DNA from: Oceanospirillaceae bacterium
Lineage (GTDB): Bacteria; Pseudomonadota; Gammaproteobacteria; Pseudomonadales; Balneatricaceae
DNA length: 29,262 nt
Direction: 5' to 3'
Assembly: GCA_023954795.1 (NCBI GenBank)
Contig: JAGSHA010000006.1
Coordinates: 1 to 29,262 of the forward strand
The notes beneath the pieces are model-generated. The model was not told where the DNA came from and made no database searches. It worked only from the letters and a program-made list of their open reading frames with translations. Positions 8,262 to 15,384 of this stretch are shown here, one piece after another. Position 1 is the first letter of the stretch. Each line of letters opens with the position of its first letter. A program made the translations under genes and the position numbers.

Positions 8262-9539
8262 TTGGAAGACGCGTCGATAAGCCTCCTATTAGGCATCCTT
8301 TGTTGCCTGATCCTCTGTTCCGCTTTTTTCTCTAGTTCCGAAACCGGCATGATGTCTCTCAACCGTTATCGGCTGAAGCATCTGGTGAAGAAGAAACATC
8401 CCGGCGCACGCCGCGCCAGCAAACTTTTGGAGCGACCAGACCGTCTGATCGGCGTCATCCTGATCGGCAATAACTTTGTTAACATCCTTGCGTCGGCTAT
8501 CGCCACCATCGTTGCGGTGCGTCTTTGGGGCGATGCCGGTGTTGTCATCGCGACTGCCGGACTTACGCTGGTGATCCTGATTTTCGCAGAAGTGTCTCCA
8601 AAAACACTTGCAGCTTTACACCCGGAAAAGATTGCATTCCCTGCCGCCTATATACTGCGACCGCTGCTAACACTGATCTACCCTCTTGTATGGGCTGTCA
8701 ACGGCATCACCAACGGCTTTTTGCGCCTGCTTGGCATCAACATCAACGATGACAACAACCACAACCTCAGCACAGAGGAACTGCGCACACTGGTTAATGA
8801 AGCAGGTGCCCTTCTGCCACACCGGAACCAGTCGATGCTACTGGGTGTACTTGAACTGTCAGAAGTCACCGTAAATGACATCATGGTTCCGCGTAATGAG
8901 GTGATAGGGATCGATCTGGACGAAGAGATAGACCAGATCATTCAACAGCTCAGCATGACACCGCATACCCGCCTGCCGGTTTACCGCGGCGAGCTAAACA
9001 AAGTAGTTGGCATCCTGCATATGCGAAATCTGGCCCAGGTATTCCATCAGGGCACTATCTCCAAAGCCGCTATTTTGCAGGTCATTACCGAGCCCTACTT
9101 CATCCCTGAAAGCACACCGCTACAGACGCAGCTGCTGCACTTCCAGAAACAGGGACGTCGCATGGGTCTGGTGGTTGATGAATATGGCGATATTGAAGGT
9201 ATCGTAACGCTGGAAGATATTCTGGAAGAGATTGTCGGAGAACTCTCCAACGACAATAAAGAAGATAATCAGGATATTCATCCGCAGGAAGACGGCAGCT
9301 ACTTTGTCGACGGATCAGCTTACATTCGCGATGTGAACAAAGCGCTGGAATGGGATCTGCCCACCGATGGCCCCAAAACCATCAATGGACTGGTGACAGA
9401 GACGCTGGAATCAATCCCTGATGCCAACGTCTGTATGCGACTGGGGCGCTACCAGCTGGAAACACTGCAGATCAGCGACAATCTAATCAAGACTATACGT
9501 GTCAGTTGCAACGGTGCCAAAGACCCAGACGACGAATAG
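8262..9539 (+). CDS. CNNM/CBS/CorC-domain membrane protein (YfjD/HlyC-CorC family)
   Basis: Domains in order: CNNM (DUF21) transmembrane domain (1-190) with SSSETGMMSLNRYRLKHL near the start, IGNNFVNILAS and FAEVSPKTLAA. A pair of CBS domains (about 205-330) starts at VNDIMVPRNEVIGID and includes VVDEYGDIEGIVTLEDILEEIVGEL. The C-terminal CorC/HlyC domain (345-425) starts DGSYFVDGSAYIRDVN. The family is linked to Mg2+/Co2+ export or resistance; the substrate here is inferred. The start is TTG at 8262, which aligns with the N-terminus of E. coli YfjD (MEHIS...); no in-frame ATG is near. It follows ypjD, as I recall for Pseudomonas, and ends in a strong terminator. Confidence 0.92.
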   Translation: MEDASISLLLGILCCLILCSAFFSSSETGMMSLNRYRLKHLVKKKHPGARRASKLLERPDRLIGVILIGNNFVNILASAIATIVAVRLWGDAGVVIATAGLTLVILIFAEVSPKTLAALHPEKIAFPAAYILRPLLTLIYPLVWAVNGITNGFLRLLGININDDNNHNLSTEELRTLVNEAGALLPHRNQSMLLGVLELSEVTVNDIMVPRNEVIGIDLDEEIDQIIQQLSMTPHTRLPVYRGELNKVVGILHMRNLAQVFHQGTISKAAILQVITEPYFIPESTPLQTQLLHFQKQGRRMGLVVDEYGDIEGIVTLEDILEEIVGELSNDNKEDNQDIHPQEDGSYFVDGSAYIRDVNKALEWDLPTDGPKTINGLVTETLESIPDANVCMRLGRYQLETLQISDNLIKTIRVSCNGAKDPDDE

Positions 9540-9551
9540 CACTGCATAAAC

Positions 9552-9583
9552 AAAAAAGGCCTCGCGATCGCGGGGCCTTTTTA
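9552..9583. terminator. Bidirectional terminator between convergent genes
   Basis: A 12-13 bp GC-rich stem (GGCCTCGCG with CGCGGGGCC, one G-T pair) is flanked by six A on the left and five T on the right. It works as a Rho-independent terminator for the plus-strand CorC-type gene and, read on the other strand, for the small minus-strand gene ending at 9627. Confidence 0.88.
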
Positions 9584-9626
9584 TTTTCAACCGGCTTGTC
9601 GAAGGTCGAACGCATGCCACATCGCT

Positions 9627-9932
9627 TCAGTCTATCGAGAGTTTGAGTTCAACACTTTCAATTTTGTCATTCATCGTTTGCGAACGATCCGTCCGGGTCC
9701 CTACCCGCATGGAGGTGGATACTCTTGGCGCGCCCATCTCATGCACAACTTCGTGGCAACGTTTGACCGCCGCAAACACCTCATCCCATTCGCCTTCGAT
9801 ATTGGTTCCGTAGGCATGCATCTGATGTTCGAGTCCTGCATCGTTCAACACCCGCTGACATGCAGCCACGTATTCAGACACGGAAACCCCTACACCCAAC
9901 GGGATTACACAAAGATCAATCATCACCTTCAC
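9627..9932 (-). CDS. MTH1187-type thiamine-binding protein (DUF77)
   Basis: The 101-aa sequence MKVMIDLCVIPLG..., with HAYGTNIEGEWDEVFAAVKRCHEVVHEMGAPRVSTSMRVGTRTD, has the pattern of the MTH1187/YkoF-like family. These small ferredoxin-like proteins bind thiamine or its HMP moiety in the cytoplasm. The start is GTG at 9932, with GAGGAG 9 nt before it. It is last in a row of minus-strand genes (Nudix, carbonic-anhydrase-like, DUF1289), but a perfect palindrome and a hairpin lie upstream, so it may be controlled separately. I see no TPP riboswitch. Confidence 0.85.
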   Translation of the reverse strand: MKVMIDLCVIPLGVGVSVSEYVAACQRVLNDAGLEHQMHAYGTNIEGEWDEVFAAVKRCHEVVHEMGAPRVSTSMRVGTRTDRSQTMNDKIESVELKLSID

Positions 9933-9953
9933 GGATTTATCTCCTCAGATGCC

Positions 9954-9967
9954 TATGTTGCAACATA
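9954..9967. promoter_or_regulatory. Perfect 14-bp palindrome upstream of the thiamine-binding-type gene
   Basis: TATGTTGCAACATA is a perfect inverted repeat (TATGTTG/CAACATA) centred 28 bp before the GTG start at 9932. Symmetry and position fit an operator for a dimeric regulator. I cannot assign the regulator. Confidence 0.4.
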
Positions 9968-9971
9968 ACCC

Positions 9972-9991
9972 GGGATATCAGCAGATATCCC
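9972..9991 (-). other. Hairpin over the stop codon of the DUF1289 gene
   Basis: GGGATATC and GATATCCC (8-bp arms) flank an AGCA loop. The stem covers the last codons and the stop of the DUF1289 gene. There is no U-run after it, so it is not a standard terminator. It could slow or partly stop transcription, or protect the 3' end of the upstream mRNA. Confidence 0.4.
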
Positions 9992-10163
9992 CCTGCTCAC
10001 GGCGTGCTACCTTTTGCAGCACCTCTCGCTTCTGTGCATCGGTCATCACGCCCCACTCACCAATTTCGATACCGTGGCGGTGACAGGCGATACAGATGTC
10101 ATTTTCATCCAGTGCACACACACCCACACAAGGACTGCGCACCGGTTTTTTTACATCACTCAT
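9978..10163 (-). CDS. DUF1289 small cysteine-containing protein
   Basis: A 61-aa protein starting MSDVKKPVRSPCVGVCALDENDICIACHR, with the C-x3-C...C-x2-C pattern and the following WGVMTDAQKREVL of the DUF1289 family. The four cysteines suggest a metal or Fe-S site, but no function is established. The ATG at 10163 overlaps the stop of the upstream gene (TGATG) and has AGGAAG 5 nt before it, so the two are translationally coupled. An in-frame TTG three bases upstream is less likely. Confidence 0.85.
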   Translation of the reverse strand: MSDVKKPVRSPCVGVCALDENDICIACHRHGIEIGEWGVMTDAQKREVLQKVARREQGDIC

Positions 10164-10690
10164 CAAACTTCCTGCGGTTTAAAGTCTTTCAGGAAGCGAC
10201 GCATATTGTCCACATAATGCTCAGAGTTGGCTTCCAACGCTTTCAGTTGCTCATCATTGAGCAAACGCTTAATTTTTGCAGGCGAACCCACGACCAGAGA
10301 GTAATCCGGAATCTCCATACCTTCTGGAACCAGCGCATTCGCGCCGATCAGACAGCCTTTCCCCACTTTCGCGCCGTTCAATACTACAGCGCCAATCCCC
10401 ACCAGCGAGCAGTCACCGATCGTGCAGCCGTGCAACATCGCCTGATGGCCAATCGTCACATTTGCACCGATATCCAGCGTAAAACCCGGATCGGTATGCA
10501 ACACGGCACCGTCCTGGATATTTGTGCCTTCTCGGATGATGATCGGGTCGTTATCCCCCCGAATGACCACGTTAAACCAGACACTCGTGCGATCATGTAG
10601 CTCCACATTACCAATCACGGTGGCATTCTCGGCGATAAAGTGTTCTTCACCTATCAGTCGGACCTGCTGCCCTTCCAGCGTATATAACAT
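10163..10690 (-). CDS. yrdA: Gamma-carbonic-anhydrase-like left-handed beta-helix protein (YrdA family)
   Basis: A 175-aa protein with hexapeptide repeats forming a left-handed beta-helix (VWFNVVIRGDNDPIIIREGTNIQDG, then GANVTIGHQAMLHGCTIGD). The three zinc histidines of the gamma-class carbonic anhydrase fold are in place at H65, H82 and H87. Proteins of this YrdA/CaiE/PaaY group are often annotated as carbonic anhydrase or transferase homologues, and catalytic activity is not certain. AGGAG lies 7 nt before the ATG. It follows the CoA-Nudix gene by 10 nt and overlaps the DUF1289 gene, so the three form an operon. Confidence 0.92.
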   Translation of the reverse strand: MLYTLEGQQVRLIGEEHFIAENATVIGNVELHDRTSVWFNVVIRGDNDPIIIREGTNIQDGAVLHTDPGFTLDIGANVTIGHQAMLHGCTIGDCSLVGIGAVVLNGAKVGKGCLIGANALVPEGMEIPDYSLVVGSPAKIKRLLNDEQLKALEANSEHYVDNMRRFLKDFKPQEV

Positions 10691-10700
10691 TCATTCACTC

Positions 10701-11288
10701 CTATCGATGTTCCGGCCGCGGTTTCATCGGTATCTGTGCGTCAAACCCAACATTGAGTAACTCTGCCAACATATACGCGGTTAACCCCCATATAAGGTAC
10801 CCTTCAAACTCCCACGCGGGCACATAATGCGTGACGTCGGTTAAACGTATAGCGTCCGTACGGCGACGCGGATCACTCATCAGGTAAGTCAGTGGCACGC
10901 GAAAGATGGCGTCCAGCTCATCCGGGTTGGCTTTCAAACTAACATCATGGGGAACAATACCGACCCACGGCGTCACTTGCAGTCGGTTTTTGGACATCAC
11001 TTGTCCCAGCGGTGCGATAACATCCACCTGTTCAGGATTTAAACCGACCTCCTCTTCCGCTTCTCTTAAAGCGGTATATAACAGATCAGGATCTGTCAGG
11101 TCGTGTTTACCACCGGGAAAAGCAACCTCTCCACTATGACTGGACAGGTGTACTGACCGTTGCGTCAATATGACTTCCGGTTCGGTCGGATGGTCCGTCA
11201 GCGCTATCAATACACTGGCTTTCGGCTCATCCGATGAAAAGCGTCGCGGCGTGTAGTTGGTCAATCGGTCTCTAAGATTTTGTAACAT
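10701..11288 (-). CDS. nudL: CoA pyrophosphatase, Nudix family (NudL-like)
   Basis: A 195-aa Nudix hydrolase. The UPF0035 signature of CoA-specific members is seen at 40-58 (ILTQRSVHLSSHSGEVAFP), running straight into the Nudix box GGKHDLTDPDLLYTALREAEEEVGL (59-83) with its REAEEEVGL metal-binding core. The family cleaves coenzyme A to 4'-phosphopantetheine and 3',5'-ADP. The length is close to E. coli NudL (192). First gene of a minus-strand operon with yrdA and DUF1289. It is divergent from a second, unrelated Nudix gene. Confidence 0.9.
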   Translation of the reverse strand: MLQNLRDRLTNYTPRRFSSDEPKASVLIALTDHPTEPEVILTQRSVHLSSHSGEVAFPGGKHDLTDPDLLYTALREAEEEVGLNPEQVDVIAPLGQVMSKNRLQVTPWVGIVPHDVSLKANPDELDAIFRVPLTYLMSDPRRRTDAIRLTDVTHYVPAWEFEGYLIWGLTAYMLAELLNVGFDAQIPMKPRPEHR

Positions 11289-11326
11289 AATCCAATGGAC
11301 ACAAGGGGTTTCCGTTCATGATAACC

Positions 11327-11356
11327 TTGTCCCTGTGCCTCTGCCCACCTTAAAAT
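11327..11356 (+). promoter_or_regulatory. Candidate promoter of the zinc-ribbon Nudix gene
   Basis: TTGTCC (11327-11332) and TAAAAT (11351-11356) are separated by 18 bp on the plus strand. The predicted start of transcription is about 20 nt before the ATG. It lies in the 92-bp gap between two divergent Nudix genes. Confidence 0.4.
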
Positions 11357-11383
11357 AGAAAGCACTTCTTTAAAGGATAGATG

Positions 11384-11965
11384 ATGAATTTCTGTAGCCA
11401 CTGCGGGAACAGCGTACATATTGCCATTCCGGAAGGTGACAACCGTCCACGTCATATCTGTGACGGCTGCGGCACCATTCACTATCAGAACCCACGTATT
11501 ATCGCCGGGTGTTTACCGGTATACGAAGATAAAGTTCTGCTGTGTCGGCGCGCGATTGAACCCAGACTGGGTTACTGGACCCTGCCTGCCGGGTTTATGG
11601 AAAACGGCGAATCAACAGAACAGGCCGCGCTGCGCGAAACCTATGAAGAGGCATTTGCCGAGGTTGAGATTGAAAGCCTCTACACAGTGACGTCCATTTT
11701 GCATGTTAATCAGGTACAGATGTTTTATCTGGCTCGCATGGATAAGCCGGAATACGCCATCAGCTCAGAGTCGCTCGAAGTGGAACTGTTCAGCGAAGAC
11801 GACATCCCTTGGGATGAGCTGGCCTTTCAGACGATCCGTAATGCACTGAAGCTATATTTCGCCGATCGGCAAACGGGTCTGTATCCTCTCAGACACATCT
11901 CGCTGGACGCCAGTGATACGCAGAAATTCCGCACTGAATGCCACGACAACAGCGCCGCTGACTGA
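11384..11965 (+). CDS. Nudix hydrolase with N-terminal zinc ribbon
   Basis: The protein begins with a four-cysteine zinc ribbon (CSHCG ... CDGCG), as in the Nudix_N_2 family, followed by a Nudix fold with PRLGYWTLPAGFMENGES and the box core RETYEEAFAEVEI. The catalytic REx2EE residues are present; the usual Gly after EE is Phe, and this subfamily commonly varies there. The substrate is unknown; relatives act on ADP-ribose or dinucleotides. Two adjacent ATGs exist (11381 and 11384). The second has the better spacing from AAGGA. It converges on the next gene, with stop codons almost touching. Confidence 0.88.
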   Translation: MNFCSHCGNSVHIAIPEGDNRPRHICDGCGTIHYQNPRIIAGCLPVYEDKVLLCRRAIEPRLGYWTLPAGFMENGESTEQAALRETYEEAFAEVEIESLYTVTSILHVNQVQMFYLARMDKPEYAISSESLEVELFSEDDIPWDELAFQTIRNALKLYFADRQTGLYPLRHISLDASDTQKFRTECHDNSAAD

Positions 11966-11966
11966 T

Positions 11967-12278
11967 TCAGATATCCGCCAGTTGCCACACATCGTATGCC
12001 ACCTCTTCATAGGGGTGGGCGTGCTTTAAAGTCTCGACGGCCAAACGGATAAGCTGATCGCTGCAGACCATCTCTACCTTCCACTCAGGCAAGCGCTCAA
12101 CAGTATCCAGTGCACCAATATGCGGATCACTGCCCGCCAACGGACGAAACTGCCCTTCACCTAAGGTTTGCCAACAACAGCTATCGTAGTTACCGATCTT
12201 ACCCACACCGACATCAAATAGCGCCTGTTTCACCGTTTCCAGCTGCTCCTGCGGCACAAAAAAACTTAGCTTATACAC
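11967..12278 (-). CDS. YqfO/NIF3-like small protein
   Basis: A 103-aa protein (MYKLSFFVPQEQLETVKQALFDVGVGKIGNYDSCCWQT ... LKHAHPYEEVAYDVWQL). It matches the stand-alone form of the ferredoxin-like YqfO domain found inserted in some NIF3 proteins, related in fold to CutA and PII. The GKIGNYDSC and HPYEEVAYDV motifs are characteristic. The biochemical role is not established; a metal- or nucleotide-sensing role is a guess from the fold. It ends one base from the convergent Nudix gene and is downstream of the His-rich gene on the same strand. Confidence 0.85.
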   Translation of the reverse strand: MYKLSFFVPQEQLETVKQALFDVGVGKIGNYDSCCWQTLGEGQFRPLAGSDPHIGALDTVERLPEWKVEMVCSDQLIRLAVETLKHAHPYEEVAYDVWQLADI

Positions 12279-12350
12279 TCACGACTCCCTTATCCAAACG
12301 CTTGAACCATCCGTACTTTTTAAAGCCTTGGCAATTTACTCTGCAATATT

Positions 12351-12806
12351 TCAACGCCACTGACGATGCTGGCGCTCCCCCGGATGATACCTGTTACGAT
12401 CATAGCCGCGATTGTGATGTCGTTTCCAGCGGTGTGGATAACTCCGGTGAGGGCGGTAGTGATTTCGAAAATGCGGTCGGTAATGTGGGCGATAATGATG
12501 CCGGTTATAACGCTTGTAGTGATGGCGATAGCGGTAGTGAGAAGGATAACTGTAGCCATGGCCCGGACCGCCAAAGTAGAGATCTATCCGCCCATGTCGC
12601 CCGATAGGCGCGTGAATACCAAAATCGAGATAGATACGTGCAAGCGGGATGGTGGCGGTGGAGCTCTGATCATCAGCCCCCCAAGGGGACGCCTGAACAG
12701 GGATGGGAATATCTTGCTGAACCTCCTGTCCGGGGTACCCCAGACTGGCTTCAACATCCGTGCTTAGGATCAGCGCAGACAGGCCCAAAACGAGTAACGT
12801 TTTCAT
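12351..12806 (-). CDS. Secreted His/Arg/Tyr-rich low-complexity protein
   Basis: No family recognised. A signal peptide (MKTLLVLGLSALILSTDVEA) is followed by an ordinary segment to about residue 80. After that the sequence is dominated by His, Arg and Tyr: 15 of the 17 histidines fall in residues 83-151, with a YRPH unit at 105, 109 and 117. AGAGGTG precedes the ATG. It lies 54 bp downstream of the hydrogenase maturation protease on the same strand, with no terminator visible between, so it may belong to the hydrogenase transcript. Histidine richness suggests metal (nickel, zinc, copper) binding outside the cytoplasm; this is inference. The strong composition bias and signal peptide argue that it is a real gene. 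Confidence 0.75.
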   Translation of the reverse strand: MKTLLVLGLSALILSTDVEASLGYPGQEVQQDIPIPVQASPWGADDQSSTATIPLARIYLDFGIHAPIGRHGRIDLYFGGPGHGYSYPSHYRYRHHYKRYNRHHYRPHYRPHFRNHYRPHRSYPHRWKRHHNRGYDRNRYHPGERQHRQWR

Positions 12807-12860
12807 GGGACACCTCTTAGCCGAATCTGTCTTACCTTGTCAGTTATACCGCGGTAAGTC

Positions 12861-13316
12861 TTAATCAGAGGTGAACAGATCCCGGATATCGGCCGCCAGT
12901 GTTTCTGCACTGAGTTGTACGGTTGGTGACAACGGCTGATCTGATTCCAGCTGGGCAAGCTGGACCAGAAATACATGGATGGGCGGCAGTCTAATCTGGC
13001 ATGCGTCAGCCAGCTGCAGCGTTTCAATTAACCCGATACCATGTGACGTGATACTGGCCAGACGGGGCTCCCTCAGCAGTTGCACAGCATCCATTTGATG
13101 TAATGTCCCAGGGACTTCCCCCATGTCTGCCGCATCAATGACCCAGATGTGGTCGGCATCCTGCAGATAGGACAATAGCGCGGCCCCCGGCCTGTCCAAC
13201 ACCACCAGCTCTACCGACTCAGGCACCATCTGCTGCTGTAGCAAATCAACCACGACCCACCCAAAGGTATCGTCTCCGTGAGGCGAGCCAAGCCCAATAA
13301 TCCGTACGTTCTTCAA
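12861..13316 (-). CDS. [NiFe]-hydrogenase maturation endopeptidase
   Basis: Member of the HybD/HycI/HoxW protease family, which cuts the C-terminal tail of the large subunit after nickel insertion. GLGSPHGDDTFGWVVVDLL (8-26) is the family signature. Ni-binding positions are D16, D61 (WVIDAAD) and H92 (SITSHGIGLIETL), matching E/D16, D62 and H93 of known members. I chose the TTG at 13316, which overlaps the large-subunit stop (TTGA). The frame is open to 13364, but that would add 16 residues of unrelated sequence inside the large-subunit gene. Last gene of the hydrogenase operon, and its substrate tail is encoded immediately upstream. Confidence 0.92.
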   Translation of the reverse strand: MKNVRIIGLGSPHGDDTFGWVVVDLLQQQMVPESVELVVLDRPGAALLSYLQDADHIWVIDAADMGEVPGTLHQMDAVQLLREPRLASITSHGIGLIETLQLADACQIRLPPIHVFLVQLAQLESDQPLSPTVQLSAETLAADIRDLFTSD

Positions 13317-14605
13317 GAACGCACCGTCGTCAGCTTCAAAAAGTGGGTGGCGCAGGAGATACAAGGATCGTAGTTACGCACGACTTTTTCGCAGTGCAGA
13401 CGCAATTCATCTTCACTGCGATCAAGACCAAACAGCTGCAGCGATTGATGCAGGTCTTCTTCGATCCGCGCCTGATTTTGACTGGTCGGCGGAACAATTT
13501 TGGCCACTTGGACAATGCCCGATTCATCCAGCTGATAGCGGTGCCAAAGCAAGCCTCTGGGTGCCTCACTCCAGCCCGCTCCGTGCCCGGCTTTCGCTTC
13601 GACCTCAACACAGGGTGCGGTGGGCATTCGGTATTGCTCAAGAATGCGAATCGCCTCACGCAATGCAAAGCAGATCTCAAGTGCCCGGGCGAGCATGCTG
13701 TCAAACATATTGCGACTGGGAAAACGTCCGGCATGCCGGGAAAATTGATGGGCATCCGCACCGTGTAGCGTACTGTTGTTCAGATTCATCCGCGCCAACG
13801 GTCCGACCAGATAAGACTTACCCTCACAAAGACTCCATAGGGCCGTCGAGTGTGGCGCATGCATCTCGCTGAAGTGCTGTTCATATTGCTCGGGTGTCAG
13901 CAGCAGGCCCGATGAGGTTTTCAGCTGACCATTTTCAATCGCATAATCATTCGCGGTCAGCGCCACGCTCTGAAAATCCTGCCGTGCTTCAGGCAGATCA
14001 ATCATCGCAACCCAATCCACCATGGCTTCCGCTTCAGGCAATGCCTGATGCAACTTATCCAATAAGCGTTCGACGGCCATCAGGTCAGGCGCTTTATGAA
14101 AACCGCCCACCCTCACCCCGATCGGATGCACCGAACGCCCCCCCATCAACCGCAACAGTTCGTTGCCTAAGCCTTGCAACTGCAACCCGCGCTTCACCTC
14201 ATGGGGATGCGCTTTTGCCAATGCGATGCCACTGTCGCAACCAAAGAAATCTGGTGCGGCTAATAGATGGATATGCAGGGCGTGACTTTCAATCCATTCC
14301 CCCAGATAGAGCAGACGACGCATCTGCCTTACCCAAGGCCCTACATCCATATCAAATGCCGATTCAATCGCATTAACAGCACTGACCTGATAAGCCACCG
14401 GACAGATACCACAGATACGCGCCACAATATCCGGTATTTCGGTGTAACTGCGCCCTTCCAGAAACTTCTCGAAAAAGCGGGGTGGCTCATAGATGCTGAA
14501 CTGCAACCGTTCGATCTGGTTGTCCCTGATCTCCAGATGCAAAGCTCCCTCACCTTCAACGCGAGCCAGAATGGGGACTTTGATGGATACTTTCCGCTCA
14601 GTCAT
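13313..14605 (-). CDS. hydA: [NiFe]-hydrogenase large (alpha) subunit, group 3b-like
   Basis: Carries the NiFe active site. The N-terminal L1 motif RICGICPVAYQ has C65 and C68; the C-terminal L2 motif DPCISCATH has C415 and C418. A nine-residue tail after H421 (FLKLTTVRS) is the piece removed by the maturation protease encoded next. The 430-aa length, the L1 form with Tyr where many groups have His, and the beta/gamma neighbours point to the cytosolic NADP-linked group 3b. The ATG at 14605 overlaps the small-subunit stop by 8 nt. An open frame upstream to 14686 lies inside the small-subunit gene and is ignored. Confidence 0.95.
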   Translation of the reverse strand: MTERKVSIKVPILARVEGEGALHLEIRDNQIERLQFSIYEPPRFFEKFLEGRSYTEIPDIVARICGICPVAYQVSAVNAIESAFDMDVGPWVRQMRRLLYLGEWIESHALHIHLLAAPDFFGCDSGIALAKAHPHEVKRGLQLQGLGNELLRLMGGRSVHPIGVRVGGFHKAPDLMAVERLLDKLHQALPEAEAMVDWVAMIDLPEARQDFQSVALTANDYAIENGQLKTSSGLLLTPEQYEQHFSEMHAPHSTALWSLCEGKSYLVGPLARMNLNNSTLHGADAHQFSRHAGRFPSRNMFDSMLARALEICFALREAIRILEQYRMPTAPCVEVEAKAGHGAGWSEAPRGLLWHRYQLDESGIVQVAKIVPPTSQNQARIEEDLHQSLQLFGLDRSEDELRLHCEKVVRNYDPCISCATHFLKLTTVRS

Positions 14606-15383
14606 CGCAACGCTCCTGCTGCACCGGAATACAATCAAAATCGGGCGCAACGGGATGAATAAAATGCATACGCCGCGATACCTCATCAGGCATCAGGCCG
14701 AGCCCTGAAAAACGACGCGCCAGACCTGCCGCATTGCTGTTCTCTGCTGGCCCGTAACACCCGTAACAGTCACGCCCAAAGCTCGGACATAATGCACCAC
14801 ACCCCGAACGTGTCACGGGCCCCATACAAGGCTCACCCTGAGTCACCAAGGTACATACCACGCGCTGACGCTTGCACTCCAGACAGAGTTTCTCGGCATT
14901 GTCTTTTGGAACAACGTCTTGCAACAGGCTGCCAACCGCCGCAACAACCTGCTCGCTGTTGATCGGACATCCCCACAACTCGAAGTCCACTTTGACATGA
15001 TCACTAATCGGGCAGGACTCAGGCAGGCTATCAATATACTCAGGGTGGGTATAAATCTGTGCCGGCCAGTGCTCACGATCATCCGCCAAATTCTTCAGTG
15101 CCTGAATCCCACCGGACGTCGCACAAGCCCCGATGGTAACGAGATAGTCACTGTTGGCGCGAATACGCTGAATACGTTCCACATCATGTGCGGTGACCAC
15201 ACTGCCTTCAACAAAGGCAATGTCGACCCGGTAGTCTTCTGCCAACGGCCCGGCTTCAGCAAAGTGCACAATATCCAACTGCTCCGAAAGCTCCAGCAAT
15301 CCGGCCCCCATATTGAGAAAGGCCAGCTGACACCCATCACAGGAACTGAATTTATGCACAGCGATCCGTGGCTTATGGCTCAT
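14598..15383 (-). CDS. hydD: [NiFe]-hydrogenase small (delta) subunit with three [4Fe-4S] clusters
   Basis: Relays electrons from the NiFe site. Proximal-cluster cysteines are C15 and C18 (SSCDGCQ), C87 (GACATSGG) and C139 (GCPI). Eight more form two further [4Fe-4S] clusters: C167, C170, C177 and C186, then C195, C199, C206 and C209 (CGALCPSFGRDCYGC). There is no Tat signal, so it is cytosolic, as expected for group 3. The ATG at 15383 starts 1 nt after the gamma-subunit stop, with GAGGGA 7 nt before it. The frame is open to 15491, inside the upstream gene, and I reject that start. The length is 261 aa. Confidence 0.95.
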   Translation of the reverse strand: MSHKPRIAVHKFSSCDGCQLAFLNMGAGLLELSEQLDIVHFAEAGPLAEDYRVDIAFVEGSVVTAHDVERIQRIRANSDYLVTIGACATSGGIQALKNLADDREHWPAQIYTHPEYIDSLPESCPISDHVKVDFELWGCPINSEQVVAAVGSLLQDVVPKDNAEKLCLECKRQRVVCTLVTQGEPCMGPVTRSGCGALCPSFGRDCYGCYGPAENSNAAGLARRFSGLGLMPDEVSRRMHFIHPVAPDFDCIPVQQERCDD

Positions 15384-15384
15384 A

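Noticed and set aside
9860..10600. Plus-strand open frame of 246 codons
   Set aside because: It covers four well-supported minus-strand genes or parts of them. His/Arg-rich random-looking sequence.
12320..12767. Alternative long frames across the His-rich gene (Asp/Gly-rich or Val/Met-rich on the plus strand, Ile/Thr-rich on the minus strand)
   Set aside because: These are products of the low-complexity codon pattern. Only the minus-strand His-rich frame has a signal peptide and a ribosome-binding site.
12807..12860. Terminator between the hydrogenase protease and the His-rich gene
   Set aside because: CTTACC/GGTAAG arms and a short ACCGCGGT palindrome exist, but there is no stable stem with a U-run.
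13343..13768. Open frames on both strands within the large-subunit gene
   Set aside because: They lie in other frames of a hydrogenase gene whose motifs are complete end to end.
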